Position numbers and translations under genes: made by a program
Shown: piece after piece, positions 18,607 through 27,083 of the stretch
Position numbering within the stretch: position 1 is the first letter of the stretch
Layout: every line of letters starts with the position of its first letter
NCBI RefSeq assembly: GCF_012295575.1
Contig: NZ_CP051180.1
Location: 4,030,001-4,094,000 of the forward strand
DNA: 64,000 bases
Direction of reading: 5' to 3'
Source: Ferrimonas lipolytica
GTDB taxonomy: Bacteria > Pseudomonadota > Gammaproteobacteria > Enterobacterales > Shewanellaceae
Notes under the pieces: generated by a model
Databases searched by the model: none
The model's input: the letters and a program-made list of their open reading frames with translations, nothing else
What the model was told of the DNA's origin: nothing

Positions 18607-18656
18607 GAGGGTTTTGAATCCACTGTGCCTACTAATTCCCCCTCGGCATTGAGGAG
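18607..18656 (-). pseudogene. Decayed 5' half of tRNA-Leu
   Basis: GGTTTTGAATCCACTGTGCC, then TACTAATTCC and CCCTCGGCATTGAGGA, align with the anticodon stem, D-arm and 5' acceptor strand of the intact tRNA-Leu and its leader, with a few substitutions and one deletion. Together with the 3' half at 16034-16125 it accounts for one whole tRNA-Leu copy, split around the epimerase/DMT/LysR cassette. The sequence shared by both halves is the anticodon-stem stretch TTTTGAA-CC. Confidence 0.6.
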
Positions 18657-18925
18657 ACTTGTCTAGCCCTATTGCTGTTTCTTTGCGATGAAAAGATTTG
18701 ACCTGCCACAATCTACTGGGCGTTTTCGTTGGGCGGCACCGTGTCCTCAGCGTTCAGTATGGGCTAGCGTTTGCAACAAGACTAATAATGCGCCTGTCCG
18801 TCGTCTCAAGGGGTGAGCCACAGCATCTGCGGTGCCAATTACTTTGAATTGGCAATGGATTACTAATGGTTTTGGTTGGTATTTGGCGATGTAGCGTTGT
18901 TCTACAACAATCGCAGACACAAAAA

Positions 18926-18949
18926 AGCCCGTAACTTTCGTTACGGGCT
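18926..18949 (-). terminator. Terminator belonging to the pseudo-tRNA-Leu
   Basis: It has the same stem AGCCCGTAAC/GTTACGGGCT and loop as the terminators at 9674 and 21464. The flank shared with those copies starts at about 18908. Confidence 0.75.
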
Positions 18950-18960
18950 TTCTCTAAATT

Positions 18961-19061
18961 TGGTACCGAGAGAGGGACTTGAACCCTCAAGGTGTCACCA
19001 CCGGTGGATTTTGAATCCATGGATGTCGCGTCTGGGCTCTCAGGCTGAATTGCCACCTCGG
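18961..19061 (-). pseudogene. Pseudo-tRNA-Leu (CAA) with disrupted D-arm
   Basis: From the CCA end through the T-arm, variable arm and anticodon (18961-19019) the sequence is identical to the intact tRNA-Leu. Beyond that the D-arm is interrupted: GATGTCG is inserted before GCGTCT and GGGCTCTCAGGCTG before AATT, and the 5' end reads CCTCGGG on the plus strand instead of CCTCGGC. It cannot fold as a tRNA. The perfect 3' half with a broken 5' half is what tRNA-targeting integration events leave behind. Confidence 0.75.
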
Positions 19062-19215
19062 GAATTGTGCAGCACATGACAAGGTTCATAGCTTCCATCC
19101 TAGGTTTACAGCGTACCGATTTCATTTGCACTTATTAACACTTCTACCTTAAAGTTAAAAAATAGTACAGTGGCGGACTCAAAAGGGTCTCCTTCATCGA
19201 GAAAGTAGCCAACTA

Positions 19216-19704
19216 ATGAGTGAACCACATCTTAGGTACCTGAAGGAACAATTGAGTAAGATAGCCGATGAGCATGGCTTTGAACTAGAACTTACCAATA
19301 AACATCTTAGAATAAATTATAGCCCTCATTATGCAACTGCTATCGTTGTATCTTTTGACCTAGGGGTCGGTTACCGGCTTGAAAAGCATCGTTCTAAAGG
19401 ACTGACCAACGATTACTCTGGAAAACGAATCGATTACGACTGGTTGCATGGCTATATCCTTGCTAACAGCCATAAAGAAGACGTAATTCGAGCGAAAGCG
19501 GAAGATGAATCAAATAGAATGCAAGAAAAACTTATGAAACAAAAAGAACAAAATCAAAGATTAAAAAGGCTGGCTCAAGACGAAAGACGGGGACTGGTAA
19601 CCGATAGTGCAGCAATCAACAATTCATATGACGGAACTAATATCCTAGAAGTTGACCATAGGTTGGGTATTAATATAGTGCATAAGGGCTCTAAGGGTAA
19701 ATAA
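19216..19704 (+). CDS. Hypothetical protein with central coiled coil
   Basis: The 162-residue protein was not assigned to a family. Residues 1-85 look globular, with alternating hydrophobic residues (ATAIVVSFDLGVGY). Residues 90-130 are very rich in Lys, Glu and Gln and probably form a coiled coil. The end (LEVDHRLGINIVHKG) is again globular. No clear ribosome-binding site precedes ATG 19216. It lies in the island between the pseudo-tRNA and the second intact tRNA-Leu, so it is probably a mobile-element passenger gene. Confidence 0.55.
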   Translation: MSEPHLRYLKEQLSKIADEHGFELELTNKHLRINYSPHYATAIVVSFDLGVGYRLEKHRSKGLTNDYSGKRIDYDWLHGYILANSHKEDVIRAKAEDESNRMQEKLMKQKEQNQRLKRLAQDERRGLVTDSAAINNSYDGTNILEVDHRLGINIVHKGSKGK

Positions 19705-19899
19705 ATTAATCAATCACCGGCCATTTTAACCAAGGTAGCATTTTAGCAAGCTGGTCAGATGTTTGGTTGATGCTTATACATATGCACATTGAAGTTGATT
19801 TATGTTTCCTTTTTTGAAACATTTACAATTACAGTTTTTTAGAATTTTATCTTTGTCCAAATTGTCTTCATATAAAACATGAAAAAAACAACTTGAGCG

Positions 19900-20109
19900 T
19901 CAGTCGATTGCTGGCGTGGTTTGTTCGGATTTAAAATGTTTACGAACGTCAATGATATGGAGGGCGTAAGCGTACTCAATTACCTTAATGCATAAATCTA
20001 AGTCACTCATGGTGATTTGGTGAGGATGAAGAGATTCGTAAACTTCATCTACAGGATTCAGTGCTGGTATATATTTTTTCAAAAAAAGTATTTTCTCAGT
20101 ATATATCAT
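19900..20109 (-). CDS. Small hypothetical protein
   Basis: The 69-residue product begins MIYTEKILFLKKYIPALNP and is helical and moderately charged, with HPHQITMSDLDLCIKVIEYA in the middle. ATG 20109 is chosen because GAGG lies 6 bases upstream; the frame is open further, to 20190. No family was recognised. It lies in the tRNA-Leu island. Confidence 0.45.
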   Translation of the reverse strand: MIYTEKILFLKKYIPALNPVDEVYESLHPHQITMSDLDLCIKVIEYAYALHIIDVRKHFKSEQTTPAID

Positions 20110-20498
20110 TCGACACCTCATGTTTGTAGCCACCCAAAAGTTATTAAAACTTCTTTTTTCAATAGTATTCAGAACTACCAACCTTATCATGGGCGAGACG
20201 ATCTAATATTTAACTATAATAACTGGTTGAGGTTGTATACTCAGTGTTCTACTAAACGATAATTCCACATTTTGGTTCTTTACGACACAGTTCTACAGCA
20301 CGGTAAATCTCAATCCCAGTACATAGCAATGGACATTGCGGGATTTGCCGGTGCGATAAGGTGCGTGATACCGGTCATGTGACCATCGTGAAGACGGCAG
20401 AGAATGACAGCAATCGCGCCGCTACATTGCTAATAACCGAGTCTGATATTGATAGCCCGATTCGGGGGGTGAATTGGGCTGGGGCTATAGAAGTAAGA
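20110..20498. other. Intergenic region of the island, no gene recognised
   Basis: A frame on the + strand from 20361 runs into the antisense of the next gene and shows no recognisable motif. No repeat end or tRNA was seen. Confidence 0.35.
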
Positions 20499-21089
20499 TT
20501 ACGAAACGGTCGTCTTTGGTGGATTGTTGAGGTTGTACTGTTCGAGCATGGCTACCGCCTCCTCAACCTCGTCAGAATGGAAGACTTGGGTCAGATCCAC
20601 CGTTGGGTACTGCCGAGCAAACCAAGATAATACAGGTAGCATACGCTGCGTTATTGGTAGCTGTGATTCCAACAGTTTTCGACTCTTGGAGTTAGCTAAA
20701 TCCTGCTTGGAAATTCCCGCAATACCACCATCTTCTAAAGTCGCGACCAGTTTAGGGTAATAGCCCCTTGGTGCGCGTTTCGGAGCCGGTGGTAACCCCC
20801 AACCGCCTTGAGTGATAGCGCGTAGCATTTGAACCTTGAAGATCCCCTCTGAACCGTTGGCATCGCCTAGGTATTTCACCCCAGTGCCTTTTAGGTATCG
20901 ACGAACCTTATAAAAGTCCATCCACGCTTCCCAATCTTCCATCGTCTTTAGGCAGTGGTTTACACGCCATTCATCGAAGATGGCACGGGTTGATAGACCT
21001 TCTTCAACGGTCTTCCATGGTTCGCTGTCGAAAGAAAGGTGTTCCATTACCTCACCTGTACCAGGGTGGCGAACCTCGACCATTTCCAC
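20499..21089 (-). CDS. Hypothetical protein of the tRNA-Leu island
   Basis: The 196-residue frame starts with GTG 21089 (ATG 21083 is the alternative) and neither has a good ribosome-binding site. An in-frame stop lies just upstream. The sequence is protein-like, with conserved-looking segments (RAIFDEWRVNHCLKTMEDW, ALPITQ-type helix near the end, HSDEVEEAVAMLEQY) and many Trp and Arg residues. The family was not recognised. A role in replication or regulation of a mobile element is possible from location only. Confidence 0.5.
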   Translation of the reverse strand: MEMVEVRHPGTGEVMEHLSFDSEPWKTVEEGLSTRAIFDEWRVNHCLKTMEDWEAWMDFYKVRRYLKGTGVKYLGDANGSEGIFKVQMLRAITQGGWGLPPAPKRAPRGYYPKLVATLEDGGIAGISKQDLANSKSRKLLESQLPITQRMLPVLSWFARQYPTVDLTQVFHSDEVEEAVAMLEQYNLNNPPKTTVS

Positions 21090-21463
21090 AGAGTTTAAAA
21101 AGATGCTTCACCGAGCGAGAACTGCTCAACGGAAGTACTCCGAGCACTGTGAACGTTATATCGATTATTGTCGAAGTACTGGAGTGCCACCCCCACCGAA
21201 GGACTTGTTCGAGCTTTAAGCTTGTTTGCTTAGATGGACAAGGTCAGTACCGGAACAGGACAGTAGCTCAGAGCCGAAAGATGTTGGATCTTGTTGGATA
21301 GCCATGGATCCAGTCACGCACAGGATCGGTACGGGCAAAACCGGATATGGACAGGGTAAAGCTATCAGGGGGGAGTGCCGCACAGGGGCAATGTCAGCAG
21401 ATACGAGGCAGGATTTGCGTTCGGCCATAGCCCGCAACGGCACATAAATCGCAGACACAAAAA

Positions 21464-21487
21464 AGCCCGTAACTTTCGTTACGGGCT
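21464..21487 (-). terminator. Terminator of tRNA-Leu copy 2
   Basis: The stem AGCCCGTAAC/GTTACGGGCT is followed by T residues on the minus strand, as at copy 1. Confidence 0.85.
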
Positions 21488-21498
21488 TTCTCTAAATT

Positions 21499-21585
<87 letters not shown>

Positions 21586-21597
21586 ATTTCGACGGCA

Positions 21598-21625
21598 ATT
21601 ATATACACCCCAGCGGAAGGGGCAA
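21598..21625 (-). promoter_or_regulatory. Promoter of tRNA-Leu copy 2
   Basis: On the minus strand TATAAT (21598-21603) lies 16 bases after TTGCCC (21620-21625). Confidence 0.7.
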
Positions 21626-21716
21626 GCGTTTATGGTTTGTTTGCGCACAAAACCATCATCTTTGCTCAGAAAGCTCTGTTACACTGCTTTTTTCGCTGTA
21701 AATAGAGGGATTTTAG

Positions 21717-22223
21717 ATGTCGTTGGCAAACGCGCCTAGAGCAACGATGATGCGCCGCTTAGCCGCATGGGCTTATGATTTTCTGGTCGGCTTAGCCGTT
21801 TATATGTTGGCGGGGTCGCTACTGTTTGGCTTATTTACTGCATTAGTTAAGGGCGGACTTATCCCAACCGATGGCATGGAACATGTAAGCGATATCATGA
21901 TTTCCAACCCCCTTTACAGTGGCATTAATGAATTGTTCAAGCTGTTGGCGGTAGCCTATCTGTTTGTGTGGAGCTGGACTCGTAGTGGCCAGACCATAGG
22001 TATGCGTGCTTGGCGGATCCGAGCTCAATGCACCGATGGCAATCTGATGAGTAAAGGTCAAGCGTGGCGCCGTGCTGCTTACGCCTTTGGTGGCTTCGCT
22101 AACTTCTCTTTGTTGTGGGACAGTACGCTAAGCGCGCTGCATGATCGGCTGTCATCGACTGAGGTAGTACAACTTACCTTAGAGCAGAATCGTGAGTTGT
22201 TGGCGCAAAGCAAACTCCGTTAA
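21717..22223 (+). CDS. RDD-family membrane protein
   Basis: The 168-residue protein has the RDD signature spread over its helices: RRLAAWAYDFLVG at the N-terminus, two further hydrophobic segments (about 22-45 and 75-90), QTIGMRAWRIR in the middle and LHDRLSSTEVV near the end. RDD proteins are small inner-membrane proteins; some take part in transport or sodium/proton exchange, but most are uncharacterised. It is the first backbone gene after the accessory region. Confidence 0.85.
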   Translation: MSLANAPRATMMRRLAAWAYDFLVGLAVYMLAGSLLFGLFTALVKGGLIPTDGMEHVSDIMISNPLYSGINELFKLLAVAYLFVWSWTRSGQTIGMRAWRIRAQCTDGNLMSKGQAWRRAAYAFGGFANFSLLWDSTLSALHDRLSSTEVVQLTLEQNRELLAQSKLR

Positions 22224-22242
22224 AGCGGTCGCTTTAAACAAA

Positions 22243-22266
22243 AATGGCTTCCCTAGGGAAGCCATT
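22243..22266. terminator. Bidirectional terminator between RDD and EEP genes
   Basis: The perfect 11-bp stem AATGGCTTCCC/GGGAAGCCATT with a 2-base loop has A and T tracts on both sides and serves the convergent genes. Confidence 0.8.
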
Positions 22267-22294
22267 TCTCGTTATAGAGTAAGCATCGAAGCGA

Positions 22295-23728
22295 TTACAG
22301 CTCTAGCTTAATCCATACCATGCGGTGATCAGAGGAAACGTTCTTGCCAACGCCTGGGTTCCAAGTATCTAGACGAGTAAGTCGGTCATCGTTCATCAGG
22401 ATACGACCATCTTCGAAGGTAGCAGGCCAGAATACGCCGGAATCAACCACGTTAAGAGTGGCTGATGGGATCACGTGATCTAAACGCAAGCCAGAAGTAG
22501 AAGTGGCCATCTCTGGTGCAGGAACGTCGCTCTCACGGCATTCGCTGTTAGCAATACACTCAGGTCCACCGAAAGATTTTGGTGCGTAGACACCGAAGGT
22601 TGCTAGCTGGTTTACTTTATCGTGAGTCATCAAACCGTTGATAGAGGTTAGGTCACCGTCGCCCGCTAAAGGATCGGCGTTTAAGTCACCCAGTACAACA
22701 AAGTGCTCACCCTCTGCCAAGCCACCAGTTACACCAGCGTCATCGTAAATGTAATCTGCGCCGTCGATGTAATCTACCCAGAAATCGATCTCTGCGCGGT
22801 TACGTGACTTGTTGTAGGTTGCTTCAGCTACATCGAAAATTGGTGGCGTTGGGTGAGACATCAACAGGTGAATAGCTTCTGACTCGCCATTTTCAGTTGG
22901 GATCAGGATGGTCGCATCAACGTGGTTTTTAGAAGACAAACGCATCTCTTCCCACGCTTCATCGGTGTACCAGTTTTCTGCTGGGGTGGTGCCTTCTGGC
23001 AATACGCTACAGTATGAATCGGTATCGTTAACATCGTTCAAGGCGCAATCGATAGCTACGTTGGTCTCGCCCGGCATGTCTTTCCACTTGAAGCTTTGGA
23101 AGGTACGAGTGTTTTCAGAATCGATTGGGTACTGGGATAGCAAAGCAAAAGCGTATTGACCGTGGAAGAAGCCGAAGCCCCAAGCGTCATTTGCATCAGT
23201 AGTTGAACCGTTGTTGTCCAGGTCCAAACCGCTGTTTAGGCCAGTGTTAGTTGAGTAGCTGTCGGCATAAGGGAACTGGATAGGCTCGAGTGATTCACCT
23301 TCGAACTCTTGTGGTACCCCTAAGTAGTTGAGGCGGAAACCTTGCAGTGCTACTTGGTCTTCACCAACACCGTCGTTATTAAACTCTTTTAATAACACAG
23401 CAGCAGGACGGCTTTTCTGGATGATGGTTGCAATATTGCGGATTTGAATCACTTTTTCCGCTTTCTTGAGCTCAGCATCATCGCTGATAGAGGCGTTTTC
23501 CCATTGGGCAATCAAGTCATCTTGCTCACTTTGAGTCATGCTCATTACTTCACTTAGTTCAGCAAAGTCTGAGTGATCGAAAGAGATGTTGAAGGCGGCA
23601 ATAGATACTTCAGTAGGAGCTACCGGCGTTGGTTCTACAGGATAGATATTAGTAGTGTCATCATCATTACAACCGACGAGAACGGTAGTGGCGATGGCTG
23701 CAGCAAGTAACGTTTTGGTAAAGCGCAT
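22295..23728 (-). CDS. Secreted endonuclease/exonuclease/phosphatase-family lipoprotein
   Basis: The 477-residue protein has a lipoprotein signal (LVGC, Cys 20) followed by an Asp-rich linker and an EEP-fold domain: NISFDH near the start, KEF at the metal-binding Glu position (LLKEFNNDG), GDLNADP (catalytic Asp and Asn) and SSDHRMVWIKL at the end. EEP enzymes of this surface type hydrolyse nucleic acids or phosphoester lipids. An insertion of about 100 residues (region 140-260) with CALNDVNDTDSYC and a later Cys pair may form disulfides. The promoter layout matches that of the two cpdB genes, which fits a joint role in scavenging phosphate or nucleosides from extracellular nucleic acid. Confidence 0.8.
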   Translation of the reverse strand: MRFTKTLLAAAIATTVLVGCNDDDTTNIYPVEPTPVAPTEVSIAAFNISFDHSDFAELSEVMSMTQSEQDDLIAQWENASISDDAELKKAEKVIQIRNIATIIQKSRPAAVLLKEFNNDGVGEDQVALQGFRLNYLGVPQEFEGESLEPIQFPYADSYSTNTGLNSGLDLDNNGSTTDANDAWGFGFFHGQYAFALLSQYPIDSENTRTFQSFKWKDMPGETNVAIDCALNDVNDTDSYCSVLPEGTTPAENWYTDEAWEEMRLSSKNHVDATILIPTENGESEAIHLLMSHPTPPIFDVAEATYNKSRNRAEIDFWVDYIDGADYIYDDAGVTGGLAEGEHFVVLGDLNADPLAGDGDLTSINGLMTHDKVNQLATFGVYAPKSFGGPECIANSECRESDVPAPEMATSTSGLRLDHVIPSATLNVVDSGVFWPATFEDGRILMNDDRLTRLDTWNPGVGKNVSSDHRMVWIKLEL

Positions 23729-23821
23729 GGGGAACCTCTAGAGCATCCAGATTAGAAAATGGCACTGATGGCCGAAGTGTCACTATTTGTGAGTTCATTG
23801 GGCGGCTCACAATTCGGCGCA

Positions 23822-23863
23822 AGTATAGAGTTTCGCTGGGGCTTGGCTATGATCTGGTTCACA
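23822..23863 (-). promoter_or_regulatory. CRP-like site and -10 box upstream of the EEP lipoprotein gene
   Basis: TATGA-N6-TCACA (23848-23863) has 9 of 10 CRP half-site bases. TATACT on the minus strand lies at 23822-23827. The palindrome centre is 33.5 bases from the distal end of the -10, exactly as at cpdB copy 1. CGCAAGTATAG is shared base for base with the cpdB copy 1 promoter. The site is also 265 bases upstream of the divergent AhpD-like gene. Confidence 0.6.
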
Positions 23864-24128
23864 AAAAATGGCGAATCAATGTTCTGAATTGGTACGCGGC
23901 AGGGGCTAATTTGTGAACCGCATCGATTTATGTGAGATTATTACCTTAATTTAGATTTATAAATCAGTAGGTTAAATGTGTTCTTGTGGGTAGCCATGGC
24001 AACGCCTTTAGCGTAACCGTTTACTTATATTTTTTTATTCCTAACGTTGGCTGTTCTATAGCAATACGTTGTTCTCACCATAAGTAGCCTGCTAGTTTCA
24101 ATGTTCATTTATTAAACAGGGACTAGAT

Positions 24129-24719
24129 ATGCCTTTATTAACTCCTCTTGCTGCCGATACAACTCCTGAGCTTGCCAATGATTTTGCACTGTTCGAGCGG
24201 ATACTAGGGTTTGTCCCCAACAGTTTGCTGACCATGCAGCGGGTACCAGCAATGGTGACCGGCTTTGGGGCACTCACAAAGGCGGTAATGGATCCCAATG
24301 GCGATGTTGATCCAGGCTTTAAGCGAATACTGGCACACTTTTGTAGCCGTGCTGCGGGGTGCCAATATTGTGAAGCACACTCGTTAATTGCTGCAGAGTT
24401 ACATGATGTTTCCCATCAAAAGGTGTTGGCGGTTTGGGAATACCAAACCAGTCCGCTTTACACTGATGCGGAGCGCGTTGCACTGGACTTTGCTCTAGCT
24501 GCTGGAAGCGTACCTAATGCAGTTGATGAACCATTGATGGAACGGATGCGGCAGTACTGGAGTGAGGTGCAGATCGTTGAGATCCTTGGTGCGATTTCAC
24601 TCTACGGCTTCTTGAATCGCTGGAACGACTCAATGGCCACGCAAATCGAGCAACCGGCGTTAGCAATGGGACAAGAGGTGTTGTCACCTGGTGGCTGGAA
24701 CGGCGGAAAACACCGGTAA
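24129..24719 (+). CDS. Carboxymuconolactone decarboxylase/AhpD-like protein
   Basis: The 196-residue, all-helical protein has the AhpD-type motif CQYCEAH (CxxCxxxH) near residue 77, preceded by RILAHFCSRAAG. In AhpD the two Cys residues and the His form a peroxidase-linked thiol centre. Many relatives of this size are annotated as peroxidase-related and have no defined substrate. It stands alone between the divergent EEP gene and the GGDEF gene. Confidence 0.8.
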   Translation: MPLLTPLAADTTPELANDFALFERILGFVPNSLLTMQRVPAMVTGFGALTKAVMDPNGDVDPGFKRILAHFCSRAAGCQYCEAHSLIAAELHDVSHQKVLAVWEYQTSPLYTDAERVALDFALAAGSVPNAVDEPLMERMRQYWSEVQIVEILGAISLYGFLNRWNDSMATQIEQPALAMGQEVLSPGGWNGGKHR

Positions 24720-24826
24720 TCGCAGCGATAGCTCTGCTGACTTAAGTTGGGCTATAAAGCAGTATAAATAACGTAAACACTTAGTATTTATCGGGTAAAA
24801 TGAATTCCTCATGGAAGGGAGTGGTA

Positions 24827-26734
24827 ATGATGGGATTCAAAATCATTAAGATGGTGATAAGTGGATTTGTCAGTGCTGTATTGGCGCTACCAGTTAGTGC
24901 GGCGCCAACAGCAACGGAAGCCGAGTTGCTGCAACATATCGAGCTGATGATTGATGATGGATCCCTCAACCCTCAAGAGCTTATGCCTGAATTAAAGTCA
25001 TTTCAGGCGTTCGCCCAAGAGCGGCTCTGGTCAACGGTAGCCATCACCACCTCGGCCAGTCTGCTATTCCTCTATGCCCATAGTGGCGACTTTGAAGCCG
25101 CCGAGCAGGAGTTACACACCTTTGAACAGTTTAATGCCGCTGATATTGATAACCAAAGCCTAAGCTCTGCATTGGGTGCGCAGGCGTATATAGCCGCGTC
25201 GCGTAAAGAGTATGGGCGCTTTTCGAAACTCAAGGCGCAGACGCTGGCGCTGGTCGAGCAGTTAGCGCTTGCCGGTGATATCGAGCTGCAGGGGTGGACC
25301 CTACTGGAGCTAGGCAACAACACATTATGGCTTGGAGATTCTCAGGGCGCACTGGAGCCTATTATGGCGGCTATTCGTATATTTCGAGCTACGGATGATT
25401 TGGACAGCCTCAGTAATGCCCAAAATACCTTGGCCAACATTCACCGGGAAATGGGTAATTACCAACGTGCTATCGATATCTACCTTGAGTTGTTAGCGGA
25501 TACTGAGTTGCCTGTCAGCGATTTCAATCGCTCGATCATGCTCTACAACGTGGGCAAAACCTACATCTTATCTGAGCAATATGAGGCTGCGCGGGAGTAC
25601 ATTGATAAGGCCCGAGCATTAAGCATTGAGAGCAATGATCTGGTTGGAGTAGCTTACGCAGACTTGTTGCTCAGTGAGCATTATCTCCAACTTAAACAGT
25701 TTGAACAGGTGCTACAACAGTTAGCTTTGGTTGAAGAGGTGTTTACGGCCGATCGCAGTCCAGAGCAATACCTCACCATTCTCAACCACAAAGTAGAAGC
25801 GATGATCGGCCTTGCCAACCTGGAGGCTGCAGAGCAGCTGTTAGCACAGCTGGAGCGGGCATTAATAAACAAAGGTGATGCTGATTTGCTCAAGTATCAG
25901 CTGCTCCATTATCAGTTGGCCGTGGCCAAACAAGACCCGGAAACGGCGATGGAAGCCTATAAGGTTTATGCGGATCTTAAAATTGAGAAAGCTGAGCAGG
26001 CACGGGAGAGCTCGATGCAACAGCGTCTCGCCGAATTTGGCATTGAACAGGCCAATGCTGAAAACAGGTTGCTTGAGCAGGCAAATCAGCTCAAACAAGC
26101 CAAGCTAGATAAAGCCGAAAACGAAGTAACGGTGCTGTATCTGTTAGGATTGGCCTCCATCATCTTTTGCGGTTCGATTATTTTGTTTTGGTCGCGTGAG
26201 CGCGCCAGCCGGCACAAAATCCAACAAGTGGCGTTGCAAGACTTCCTCACCGGGTCGCCCAACCGCCGTGCAGTGATGGAGTATGGTAGTAAGACACTCA
26301 GTATATGCGTACGAGAGCAGCAGCCTTTCTCGTTAGCTATTATCGATTTGGATTACTTTAAATCGGTTAATGATGAATATGGCCATGATGTTGGCGATAA
26401 GGTACTGCAGGCATTTGCTCAGCTGTGCAAACACGAACTGCGTAATGAGGATCAGTTTGGTCGCTTTGGTGGCGAAGAGTGGTTATTGGTGTTTCCAGCC
26501 ACCAGCGAAGACCAACTAGAGGCTGTCTTTAGCCGATTACGGCAGCAGTTCAGCGCCGTTGATATCGATGGGGTTAGCGCTGATAAGGAGTTCACTTTCA
26601 GTATGGGTTCAGCGCAGTTGCGTCAAGGCCACGGCGATCTCGATACTTTAATTAAAGTTGCCGACAGAAACTTATACCGAGCGAAGAGTCAAGGACGCAA
26701 CCGACTGGTTACGTCGCTACCCGTTGATAGGTAA
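24827..26734 (+). CDS. TPR-containing membrane diguanylate cyclase
   Basis: The 635-residue sensor has a signal peptide or anchor (1-25), a periplasmic alpha-helical region with several TPR units (about 130-380, e.g. GNYQRAIDIYLELL), a coiled coil, one membrane helix (~432-455) and a cytoplasmic GGDEF domain (~465-630). The active-site loop is GGEEW at about residue 547, with Trp where Phe is usual. RNED five residues before it fits the product-binding inhibitory site RxxD. It should make cyclic di-GMP in response to a periplasmic signal or partner bound by the TPRs. ATG 24827 is chosen because AAGGGA lies 6 bases upstream; an earlier in-frame ATG at 24800 lacks one. Confidence 0.85.
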   Translation: MMGFKIIKMVISGFVSAVLALPVSAAPTATEAELLQHIELMIDDGSLNPQELMPELKSFQAFAQERLWSTVAITTSASLLFLYAHSGDFEAAEQELHTFEQFNAADIDNQSLSSALGAQAYIAASRKEYGRFSKLKAQTLALVEQLALAGDIELQGWTLLELGNNTLWLGDSQGALEPIMAAIRIFRATDDLDSLSNAQNTLANIHREMGNYQRAIDIYLELLADTELPVSDFNRSIMLYNVGKTYILSEQYEAAREYIDKARALSIESNDLVGVAYADLLLSEHYLQLKQFEQVLQQLALVEEVFTADRSPEQYLTILNHKVEAMIGLANLEAAEQLLAQLERALINKGDADLLKYQLLHYQLAVAKQDPETAMEAYKVYADLKIEKAEQARESSMQQRLAEFGIEQANAENRLLEQANQLKQAKLDKAENEVTVLYLLGLASIIFCGSIILFWSRERASRHKIQQVALQDFLTGSPNRRAVMEYGSKTLSICVREQQPFSLAIIDLDYFKSVNDEYGHDVGDKVLQAFAQLCKHELRNEDQFGRFGGEEWLLVFPATSEDQLEAVFSRLRQQFSAVDIDGVSADKEFTFSMGSAQLRQGHGDLDTLIKVADRNLYRAKSQGRNRLVTSLPVDR

Positions 26735-26745
26735 CAACAAACACA

Positions 26746-26772
26746 AACGGCACCAGTAAGGTGCCGTTTTTT
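26746..26772 (+). terminator. Terminator of the GGDEF gene
   Basis: The stem AACGGCACC/GGTGCCGTT (26746-26754 and 26760-26768) with a 5-base loop is followed by T7. The MITE-like repeat starts a few bases later. Confidence 0.85.
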
Positions 26773-26774
26773 TA

Positions 26775-27064
26775 GGCTGTGTCGTAGTTAGCTGTTGAAG
26801 TTTATCTTAAGCCTTCGGCTGCACCGATTTCGGTGCTTTTAGGGGGCGATGTCGCGGTGGCGACGGCACATTCTTGTATGCATTAGGGGAGCTTCGCCCC
26901 CTTTGGAATTCCCCTTGCCTTAGGTCGCCGTCCAAAACGCTTGGCTGAACTGCTCCAATGCGGCAGAAGATCAATAGCGGTAGTGCTTTACCCTTGGTAT
27001 CGCGACTCGCCTAGCCAGTGCTTTAACAGCCTTGGAAAGAACAACACTTAATTGGTACACAGCC
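26775..27064 (+). repeat. MITE-like repeat, full copy 2 (290 bp, reference orientation)
   Basis: The ends are inverted: GGCTGTGT at the left and ACACAGCC at the right. Conserved interior blocks are GTCGTAGTTAGCTGTTGAAG, TTATCTTAAGCCTTCGGCT, GGGGAGCTTCGCCCC, TGCCTTAGGTCG, CTCCAATGCGGCAGAAG and CTTTAACAGCCTTGG. The same order occurs at 34599 (inverted) and 62885. There is no transposase frame inside. It lies between the convergent GGDEF and lptG genes and may serve as the 3' end of the lptG transcript. Confidence 0.85.
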
Positions 27065-27083
27065 TTTTTTATGAATCAATATA

